Shown here one piece after another: positions 15,597-22,900 of a stretch of 27,873 bases of DNA (its first letter is position 1; each line of letters begins with the position of its first letter). Location: assembly GCA_020859645.1 (NCBI GenBank), contig JAJBVU010000058.1, forward strand, positions 1 through 27,873. Reading direction: 5' to 3'. The notes beneath the pieces are model-generated. The model was not told the DNA's origin, made no database searches, and worked only from the letters and a program-made list of their open reading frames with translations. A program made the position numbers and the translations under genes. Origin of the DNA: Eubacterium sp. GTDB taxonomy: Bacteria > Bacillota > Clostridia > Lachnospirales > CAG-274.

Positions 15597-15639
15597 AATA
15601 AAAATATCTCATATTTTTTCGGTTTTTTTGTTAAAATCA

Positions 15640-15669
15640 TTGACAAAAGACGGGGTATTGTAGTATAAT
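15640..15669 (+). promoter_or_regulatory. Strong sigma-A promoter of the symporter gene
   Basis: TTGACA (15640-15645) and TATAAT (15664-15669) both match consensus exactly, with an 18-base spacer. The start would be near 15676, giving a leader of about 74 bases before the TTG at 15750. The leader holds a weak AT-rich dyad (TTTAAAG / CTTTAAA) only. Confidence 0.85.
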
Positions 15670-15749
15670 CAGTTTAATGCTTTAAAGTGAACTACTGTTT
15701 TGCTTTAAAACGATACGTGCTATATAAAGTATATAAGGAGGAATTTATT

Positions 15750-17243
15750 TTGGTAACTAAAATTGCACTTGTACTCATATTCTTTGCTATTCTCATCGGT
15801 GTGGGTATTTATTCAAGAAAAAATTCAGGTGACGCCAATGCATTCGTATTAGGCGGACGTAATGTAGGTCCCTGGCTTACTGCCTTTGCCTACGGCACAT
15901 CTTACTTTTCCGCCGTTGTATTCGTTGGCTATGCCGGTCAGTTCGGCTGGAAATACGGTATGTCGTCCACATGGATCGGTATCGGCAACGCCGTAATAGG
16001 CAGCCTTATCGCCTGGCTCGTACTTGCAAGAAGAACAAGAATTATGACCCACCATATGGACGTTGTGACAATGCCCTCATATTTTGAGAAAAGATATGAC
16101 AGCAAGGCACTTAAAATTGCCGCTTCGGCTATAGTTTTCATTTTCCTTATTCCCTACACAGCTTCCGTTTACAACGGTCTTTCAAACCTTTTTGAAATGG
16201 CTTTCGGTATTCCCTATACATACTGCGTAATCGCTATGGCAGTTTTAACAGCTGTTTATGTAATTGTCGGCGGCTATGTTGCCACAGCTATAAACGATTT
16301 CATTCAGGGCTGCATTATGCTTGTTGGTATCGTTCTCATAATTTTGGCAGTGCTTAAGAGCCAAGGGGGACTTACGGCGGCAGTTGCCAAAATGGCTGAA
16401 ATCCCTGCAACAACTCCCTCCGGAGAAGCTGCGAACGGTGCTTTCGCTTCAATATTCGGTCCCGACCCTATCGGTCTTTTGGGCGTTGTTATCCTTACTT
16501 CTTTGGGAACATGGGGACTTCCCCAAATGGTTCACAAATTCTACGCTATTAAGGACGAAAAGGCAATCAAAACAGGTACTGTTGTTTCCACATTCTTTGC
16601 TCTTATAGTTTCCGGCGGCTGCTATTTCTTAGGGGGCTTCGGCAGACTTTTCGACTCACCGGCTATTTACAACGCAGAGGGCGCAGTAGCCTATGACGCA
16701 ATCGTTCCCCATATTTTGGAAACTGCCCTTCCCGACGTTCTTATTGCCGTAGTTATTATGCTCGTGCTTTCGGCTTCAATGTCAACACTTTCGTCACTTG
16801 TTTTGACCTCAAGCTCAACCCTCACTCTCGACTTTATAAAGGAAACATTTATAAAGAATATGGACGATAAAAAACAGGTCTTACTTATGAGACTGCTTAT
16901 AGTTTTCTTTATTGTAATCTCCGTTGTAATCGCCCTTGACCCTCCCACATTCATAGCTCAGCTTATGGGTATTTCGTGGGGAGCTTTAGCCGGTGCCTTC
17001 CTTGCACCCTTTATGTACGGCTTATATTGGAAGGGCGTCACAAAGCTTTCAGTTTGGGCTTGCTTCATTTACGGCGTTGTTCTGACAGTTTCAAACATTT
17101 ATTTGAAGTTTATAGCTTCACCTATAAATGCAGGGGCAATAGCTATGATCGGCGGACTTATTCTTGTTCCCGTTGTGAGCCTTGTTACACCTAAGTTCGA
17201 AAAAGCTTTTACAGATAAGATTTTCGAATGCTATAAGAAATAA
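15750..17243 (+). CDS. Sodium:solute symporter (SSS family)
   Basis: This is a sodium-coupled secondary transporter of the SSS/LeuT-fold group, with about 13 hydrophobic helices over 498 codons. Family features are GGRNVGPWLTAFAYGTSYFSA after the first helix, VTMPSYFEKRY, PYTASVYNGLSNLFEMAFG, and LSASMSTLSSLVLTSSSTL, which is the Ser-rich sodium-site segment. The substrate cannot be deduced. An in-frame ATG at 15687 lies about 11 bases after the predicted transcription start and has no ribosome site. The TTG at 15750 is eight bases after AAGGAGG and places the first helix at the N-terminus, so I use it. The gene is monocistronic. Its position after the aromatic 2-oxoacid operon does not prove a shared substrate. 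Confidence 0.92.
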   Translation: MVTKIALVLIFFAILIGVGIYSRKNSGDANAFVLGGRNVGPWLTAFAYGTSYFSAVVFVGYAGQFGWKYGMSSTWIGIGNAVIGSLIAWLVLARRTRIMTHHMDVVTMPSYFEKRYDSKALKIAASAIVFIFLIPYTASVYNGLSNLFEMAFGIPYTYCVIAMAVLTAVYVIVGGYVATAINDFIQGCIMLVGIVLIILAVLKSQGGLTAAVAKMAEIPATTPSGEAANGAFASIFGPDPIGLLGVVILTSLGTWGLPQMVHKFYAIKDEKAIKTGTVVSTFFALIVSGGCYFLGGFGRLFDSPAIYNAEGAVAYDAIVPHILETALPDVLIAVVIMLVLSASMSTLSSLVLTSSSTLTLDFIKETFIKNMDDKKQVLLMRLLIVFFIVISVVIALDPPTFIAQLMGISWGALAGAFLAPFMYGLYWKGVTKLSVWACFIYGVVLTVSNIYLKFIASPINAGAIAMIGGLILVPVVSLVTPKFEKAFTDKIFECYKK

Positions 17244-17263
17244 AATATATTCATTAAAACGTC

Positions 17264-17296
17264 AAAAACCGCAGGCTTTCTCAGTCTGCGGTTTTT
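17264..17296. terminator. Bidirectional terminator between the symporter and LytTR genes
   Basis: Arms AAAAACCGCAG (17264-17274) and CTGCGGTTTTT (17286-17296) form a stem flanked by A-run and T-run, able to stop transcription from both sides. It overlaps the last codons of the minus-strand LytTR gene. Confidence 0.88.
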
Positions 17297-17625
17297 TCTG
17301 CATTTTTGTTATATTTAATTTTTTCGATATAGTCCTCATCCAAAAAATCATTCAGATATTTTTTTACATAGGGAATTTTTCTTCCGGAAGTCAGCAGTAT
17401 ATTTTTGCTGTCTATTGTTTTTATGCTGCGTTTTTTTACTGCGTAGCTTCTGTGAACCCTTATAAAGCTTTCTCCTGATTTTTCAAGAAAGTCCTTCCAT
17501 GCTATTCTTAAATTAATTTCAGCGTCCTGTATAAAAACAATTGTGTTATGTCTGTTTGCTTCGGCAGCTTCAACCTTATTTAAATCTATAAATCTAATAC
17601 TGCCCATAGAATCCTTAACTGCCAA
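17281..17625 (-). CDS. LytTR DNA-binding domain (apparently split from a SnoaL-LytTR regulator)
   Basis: The product is essentially one LytTR domain, a beta-rich DNA-binding module of Clostridia and Bacilli. Visible elements are IRFIDLNKVEAAEANRHNT, WKDFLEKSGESFIRVHRSYAV and ILLTSGRKIPYVKKYLNDFL. The only permissible start in frame is a TTG at 17625, which has no ribosome site at proper distance. AAGGAG lies 17 bases upstream and points instead to GTG-ATG-ATG in another frame. The LytTR frame is open upstream through GENGDDVLAVKDSMGS, sequence that reads like a protein linker, and overlaps the end of the SnoaL-like gene. A one-base frameshift would join the two into the SnoaL-LytTR regulator known in related bacteria. 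It may therefore be a broken or frameshifted half-gene. Confidence 0.8.
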   Translation of the reverse strand: MAVKDSMGSIRFIDLNKVEAAEANRHNTIVFIQDAEINLRIAWKDFLEKSGESFIRVHRSYAVKKRSIKTIDSKNILLTSGRKIPYVKKYLNDFLDEDYIEKIKYNKNAEKTAD

Positions 17626-17650
17626 AACATCATCACCGTTTTCTCCTTGG

Positions 17651-18118
17651 TCAGCCGGAAGCGCTGAGCATCTTATAAGTATCCTCGCTTATTTTATGGG
17701 AAAAGTCCTCTCCCTCATCAAGAACCTCATCAATAGGGTTTGAAATATGTAAATGGCAAATCTGAAGCTTACCATCGACTTCCTTCCAAACAAAGGTACA
17801 GCGAATTTCTTCGCTTATTATTTCTATTTTTGCCGTTTTTGCCACAACACTTGATTTACCCATAACAATGCAGGTGCTTTTATCACTGTAGGTACACCAG
17901 AAATCCTGCTTTATAATATGATATTCTGTATACGGACAGTCCAGTTTGCGCTGAACATTCACTATAGCGTCCCTGCCCAAACAAAATGCCAGCTTTCTTT
18001 TGCCGATCCATGTTATTTCGTCGGAAAAAAGCTCGTTTATATGTCTGTCCTTACGCCAATATCCGCTCATACATTCTTTTGTTTCATTAACTGCTCTTTC
18101 AATCATTGCTTTATTCAA
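17651..18118 (-). CDS. SnoaL/NTF2-like domain, probable sensor half of a split LytTR regulator
   Basis: The 155-residue product has an NTF2/SnoaL-type fold pattern: an N-terminal helix (MIERAVNETKECMSGYWRKD), ELFSDEITWIGKRK, DAIVNVQRKLD, and a C-terminal sheet with IRCTFVWKEVDGKLQICHLHISNP. In related Clostridia this domain is commonly the N-terminal sensor part of a protein ending in LytTR, with the same HLH-SNP boundary motif. Here it stops at SASG, 25 bases before the LytTR start. The TTG start is well supported: GGAGG eight bases upstream and a consensus promoter. No ligand can be named. If translated alone, it could act as a partner protein of the separate LytTR domain. Confidence 0.78.
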   Translation of the reverse strand: MNKAMIERAVNETKECMSGYWRKDRHINELFSDEITWIGKRKLAFCLGRDAIVNVQRKLDCPYTEYHIIKQDFWCTYSDKSTCIVMGKSSVVAKTAKIEIISEEIRCTFVWKEVDGKLQICHLHISNPIDEVLDEGEDFSHKISEDTYKMLSASG

Positions 18119-18204
18119 TACTTTTACCTCCGTATAAAAAACTGCGGAAAACCCAAATTATAATTTTTGAACAAGGCTCCTTTACCTACTTTAATTATGG
18201 GTTT

Positions 18205-18234
18205 ATTATACCCTTTCCCAATGACCTTTGTCAA
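18205..18234 (-). promoter_or_regulatory. Consensus sigma-A promoter of the SnoaL/LytTR genes
   Basis: On the minus strand, TTGACA (18234-18229) and TATAAT (18210-18205) both match consensus, with an 18-base spacer. The leader is about 80 bases. A 13-base sequence repeated elsewhere in this gap adjoins the -35. Confidence 0.82.
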
Positions 18235-18343
18235 TAAGCATACAATTAGAAAATTGTAAAATTTTCAAGCCGTTTTAGTCAAATTTTCACAAAAAGCAGC
18301 TTTCAAATTTATGAGTATATCAAAATATTTAATAAGCATACAA
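18233..18343 (+). repeat. Direct repeat AATAAGCATACAA, two copies
   Basis: The 13-base sequence occurs at 18233-18245, touching the -35 of the SnoaL/LytTR promoter, and again at 18331-18343. A third, inverted and partial copy at 18358-18367 forms the hairpin with the second. The gap between copies also has a GAAAATT/AATTTTC dyad at about 18248-18265. Nothing else is recognisable in 18246-18330, which is very AT-rich. The copy near the promoter may be a regulator site or a duplicated piece of the terminator. Confidence 0.5.
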
Positions 18344-18367
18344 GAATAAAGACACCCTTGTATGCTT
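18334..18367 (-). terminator. Hairpin terminator of the phosphatase-to-DUF3137 operon
   Basis: Eleven-base perfect arms AAGCATACAAG (18334-18344) and CTTGTATGCTT (18357-18367) lie 13 bases past the stop of the DUF3137 gene. On the minus strand the stem is followed by ATTAAATATTTT, a weak T-run, so termination may be partial. Confidence 0.6.
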
Positions 18368-18380
18368 AAAAAATATCGGT

Positions 18381-19325
18381 TTAATTATTTTTATAAATAC
18401 TGTCGCTGAGCCTCAGCTCGTCAATCAGGTCAGTAACATATTTTAAATCCGCAGTAAATTTTTCTTTAATTATATCAACATTTTTAATATCTCTGCCCTT
18501 AACCTCAAATGCATCTCTGCCCGAATTTACGGCTAAATGAACCTTGCTTCCGCAAAAGCGCATATGCACCTCTCCCCCGGCTTTTTCATCCATAGACATA
18601 ATATATTCCATCATATGAGGCGTCAATACATAAAAGGCTGTATGTGGATCGTCTGTTTTAATAACAAATTTCTTGTTAAAGGCTTCGCTCTCGGTTTCAA
18701 CAGTGTGTTTGCCCTTTATAACCTTTCCCACCATATTTTCACCATGTTTCTTCTGTCTCAAAAGCAAATCGGCGGAAAGCTCCTTTTTAAAGTCGCAGAC
18801 AATCCACGCACCCTTAAAAACCGTTACATCACGGGTTTCAACATGTGTTTCACCCTTTGAGTCTGTATAGGCTTCGGTTCTCTCGTCTATAAACTCAATG
18901 TCGCTCATTTCTATATGTATGCCCTTATAAACAGCCTTAATATAGTCTGAACCTTTAATTTTAACATAATGGGGTATTTCAAGGTCAACCTTTTTAACGA
19001 TTGAGTCCGGCAGACGGTCTTTGGGCTTATATTCCCAGCTTTCGAAAAAACTGTCTAAAATTATAGGCATAATGTTTTCACTGACAAGAGCCTTAATTCG
19101 AATTCTCGCCCTTTTTCTGTAAATCAAGCCTGCAAACAGAGCAATAACCCCCGCAATGTCAACTATAAGATAAACGCCGCTGTCGGAAACAGAGGTCATA
19201 ATAAACCCGAAAACAGCTATAATAAGACCTGCGGCAGCTATAACCCACCCTATTATGATTTTTTTTCGTTCACCGTCAATTATCGCCTTAAGTTCCTGTC
19301 CCTGAAGTAAATTCTTTTTATCCAT
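18381..19325 (-). CDS. DUF3137-type membrane protein
   Basis: This 314-residue protein has two membrane helices near the N-terminus (about residues 23-44 and 50-68), then a large cytosol-facing or surface domain rich in beta strands. The pattern, with YKGIHIEMSDIEFIDE, TRDVTVFKGAWIVCDF, a FVIKTDDPHTAFYVLTP segment and VHLAVNSGRDAFEV, agrees with the DUF3137 family, which has no known activity. It is the last gene of the operon, 21 bases after lemA. LemA and DUF3137 proteins occur together in other bacteria, as I recall. That suggests a shared membrane complex, here linked to the giant protein. ATG start; CGGAGAAG lies upstream. Confidence 0.8.
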   Translation of the reverse strand: MDKKNLLQGQELKAIIDGERKKIIIGWVIAAAGLIIAVFGFIMTSVSDSGVYLIVDIAGVIALFAGLIYRKRARIRIKALVSENIMPIILDSFFESWEYKPKDRLPDSIVKKVDLEIPHYVKIKGSDYIKAVYKGIHIEMSDIEFIDERTEAYTDSKGETHVETRDVTVFKGAWIVCDFKKELSADLLLRQKKHGENMVGKVIKGKHTVETESEAFNKKFVIKTDDPHTAFYVLTPHMMEYIMSMDEKAGGEVHMRFCGSKVHLAVNSGRDAFEVKGRDIKNVDIIKEKFTADLKYVTDLIDELRLSDSIYKNN

Positions 19326-19346
19326 AGGCTTCTCCGTAAAGCTTTA

Positions 19347-19892
19347 TTAAAAGCTCATTTTAACATCTTTTTTCTTTTCCTCTGCAGCTTCGAAAAACTT
19401 CTTTGCACTTCTGCCCCCTGCCAAAAGACTTGCGGGAAACATTGCTATAGCAGTGTTAAACGCCGATACGTTTGAGTTATAAAGCCTTCTTGCAGCCTGA
19501 AGATGTTCTTCCGCATCCTTTATTCCGCCCATAAGCTCAGTGAAAACCTGGCTTGAACGAAGCTCGGGATAGTTTTCCGCTACGGCAAATATATCCGATG
19601 ACAGCTGATTAATCTGTCTCTCGGCTTCGCCCAGTTCGTCAACGCTCATACCCTTTCTCAAGGCTATAACACGGGTAAAAACATCCTTCTCGTGGGTCAT
19701 ATAGCCTTTGGCTGCGTCAAGAAGCTTAGTCAAAAGGTCATATCTCTTTTCAAGGGCAACCTCTATACCCGAAAGACCTTCGTTTACCTTAATTTCCATT
19801 CTTTTAAAATTGTTGGTTGTGAGAATTACCCATAACGCCGCTAAAACAATTACGGCAATAATCACAATTAAAACAATTGAACCTGTTGACAT
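19347..19892 (-). CDS. lemA: LemA family protein
   Basis: LemA proteins have one N-terminal membrane helix and a helical-bundle domain; their cellular role is not settled. This 181-residue protein has the helix at residues 4-25 (IVLIVIIAVIVLAALWVIL). The family core follows: NNFKRMEIKVNEGLSGIEVA, KRYDLLTKLLDAAKGYMTHE, FAVAENYPELRSSQVFTELM, then EEHLQAARRLYNSNVSAFNT and FPASLLAGG. The order and spacing are typical and intact. The ATG follows AAAGGAGG. It is 15 bases downstream of the giant-protein gene and 21 bases upstream of the DUF3137 gene, so these three are one transcript. Confidence 0.93.
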   Translation of the reverse strand: MSTGSIVLIVIIAVIVLAALWVILTTNNFKRMEIKVNEGLSGIEVALEKRYDLLTKLLDAAKGYMTHEKDVFTRVIALRKGMSVDELGEAERQINQLSSDIFAVAENYPELRSSQVFTELMGGIKDAEEHLQAARRLYNSNVSAFNTAIAMFPASLLAGGRSAKKFFEAAEEKKKDVKMSF

Positions 19893-19907
19893 AAATAAAT
19901 CCTCCTT

Positions 19908-22900
19908 TTAATTTTTACTTGTTTTTTCAGTAGTTGTTTCTGTAGTTGTGGTGGTATCATCATGGTAATAGGTTTCGTCTGTTTTGGTTTCAACGGCTAC
20001 GTTTTCCTCCCACGCCTTAAGCTGTCGGAAGGTGCAGTACATACAGCCTATAACAACATGAACGCTGACCATTACTATAATAAACCATTTAACCTGCTGC
20101 TTAGCCTTTGCCTGCTTTTCTTCGTCATCGGCTGTAGCATAATTTACACCGATTCGAATGGCAATAAGCGCAAGAATTGCATAAGCCAAAACCAACAGCG
20201 GAACTCTTGCCTCCTCCAGCAGAATAACGGGAGTTTTTACCAAATCGCCGTAGGGCCCTTTAAGCTCTGCAATCAGGTCTGAAAGCATATTTGTTCCGTC
20301 ATTATAATGATATTCGTTAGCAGTGGTTGTGGTTTCGGTTTCCGCCTTTTTTGTATCAAAGTCATAAACATAGACATGGGCTTTGTAAATATCCGAATCC
20401 GCAATCTTTCTGTATTCCACCTCTTCAGTAGTTTCTTCTGTATCTCCCTCCTCTGCTTCTTCGCTTTCATCATCCTTAACGGTAGCTGTGGCTCTTTCAC
20501 TGACATTATAAATATCAGAGGTAGTGGTTTCGCTGCCCGCTTCGGTTGTGGTTTCAAGCCTCATATCGTCCTTTGTATATCCCAAAAGAGCCACATAGCC
20601 GTTGCCGTTATAGGTATAGTTCCAAGCATTGAAGAATGAGCCTTCTACTCCGGAAGAGCCGGCTTCAAACTCCGTCAGGGGCGAATCCGCATCGGACTCT
20701 ATAAATGTAACCTCCGGCTCCAAAGTACCGGTTCCGCCTTCAACGCAGGTTATTTTATAAGGTATGAAGCCGTTTTCAATAGTTGCGCTGTAAAGCTGAT
20801 TTATGCCCGTTATTATAGTGTGGTCATATTCAAGGAAGTGAGAGTCCTCTGAGGTGCTGTCTGTATAAGAGGAAGTGCTAGAGCTGCTGTCAGAGCTTTC
20901 AGTTGACTTCTTTTCATAGCTTGTATCATAGGTGCCTTTATAGCCCGTCACCTTTCCCTCGTCGAGACTTATATAGGTGTTGCCGTCAGCATCTGTTTTT
21001 GAGGTCTCCGTAAAGGTTATAAGGAACCACTTTCCCAGTGAACTGCTTGAGAAGAAAAGAATATCAAAACCGGACGAATCGTCATAGCCGTAAGCCACGT
21101 TGTCAATTTCTCCGGTCATTTCGAAACCGGAAAGATCGTCGCTTATTTTTGTATTAACTCCCTTAACTACCGCATCCGCCTGTGCCCCCATAGGCACAAC
21201 ATAGCCCTTGTTGTAATTAACTACAACAGCAAAGTTAGACTTCATAGGATAAATCTCATAAGGCTCGTCCGTAACAATGGACTTCATCCCATCAACAACA
21301 CTGGTATCTATAAGAGAAGTATTCCAATTTACCTTTCTGTAGGTGGTTGTGAGCTCCAAGGTGTCAATTTTAAGCATACTTCTAAGGTCTTCATCTACCT
21401 GATAATCGTCCTTAATAACCCAGTCTGTTTTAGCGTTATACTTATCTATAACAGCCTTTCTCTCGTCAGAGCCTATAGCATATTGTGCGGCTTCATAATA
21501 AAGTGTATAAAGATATTCTGACTGCTCCCCTTTTTCCTTATAAAGCCACTCATAATATTCATCATCCTTTAAAACAAGAGTCATTTTGTTTTTTGCAATC
21601 GTTTTTCTCAGTGAAGCTGCGGCTTCTTCTCTTGTTTCATAATAGGATTTGGCATTAGCTATAAGCGTTGGCATTTCGCTGCATATTTTATAAGCCGGCA
21701 CATAGCCCAAATTATAGTCTGAGGTATGATCCGGATCACGGTTTATAATTTGACTGTCAATTCCTGCTGCTTCTTCAGCAGAATTGTTATCTCCCGAGCT
21801 TTCATTATTCAAATTAGAACCGCTGTTTTCGATTGTTTCAAGCTGTTCTTCCGTCAAAACCCCTGTGTTGTAGAAAAGCGAAAATGCCAAATCGCTTACA
21901 CCTTTATAAACCTCATACATATTGTCAGCATAGGCTTTCATTGCGTCGCTGCTGTTATAAACCGTATAGAGATTTTGAATATATCCTTCGCTTAATGTGG
22001 TGGCTTCGGTAGTGGATTCTTCAGCAACAGTGTTTCCGCTGTTTTCGGCACTTTTGGCAATAGAGGTTGATACCTCTGAGTTGTCGTCATCCTTATAGGT
22101 CAAAACCGTTATGTTATTTTCAACAAAATATTCGCAGGCATATTTATAAACCGTGTCAACAGTTATATCGCAGGTTTCCACCTCTTCGCCGTCATCGTTT
22201 TTTGTTGTTATTTTTGAAAAGCTGTCATAAAGACTGTTATAAATAGTTTCACACTCCGAATAGATTTGGTCATGGGTTCTGCGCTGTAATGAATTTATGC
22301 CGAAACTGCCGTAATACAGGCTTAATTTATCCTTAATAAGCCTTATATTTACGTTTTCCTCCTCTTCGGAATAGTCTGAATTATCGTCTGTTTCGGCATC
22401 ATATAAGCCTGCGGAAGAGTTAAGGGCAGCACTTATATTTTTATAAAAGCTGTTTTTGTTGTTGTAAAGATATTTTACATCATCGGTAAACGCCGAATAG
22501 TCGCTGTTGTCGGAAGCCATATTTACAGCGTCATTCATAGCGTCTATAATTCGATTTATATCATAGTCTGTATTCAGAGTTTCGATATTTGAAATTATAG
22601 TATCGGCGTTGGTTCTGTAGCTGTCTACCTTGTAAAGAGAATTATAAGCAGTCAAATATTCATCAAGGCTGTCTGTTATCTCTTTATACTGCGTATAATG
22701 CTTGTCTAAAAACTCCCCTGTTATCTCCTCACCTTCCCAATAAAAACCCAGAGAAAAGACAGTACTGTCAAAGGTATTCTTTAATTCCTTCATTTCCTCT
22801 TCCGCAGCGGCTATCTCCGCTTCTTTAGCCGGAATTAAATTATTTTCATAGTTGTAGATTGAGGATGCAATACTTGACATAGAAAACATATATGAAAGCA

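Noticed and set aside
15687..15749. N-terminal extension of the symporter from an ATG at 15687
   Set aside because: The ATG is about 11 bases after the predicted transcription start and lacks a ribosome site; AAGGAGG at 15735-15741 points to TTG 15750, which puts the first membrane helix at the N-terminus.
20307..20639. 110-codon plus-strand open frame inside the giant gene
   Set aside because: Antisense to the Thr/Glu-rich part of the giant protein, without ribosome site or recognisable domain.
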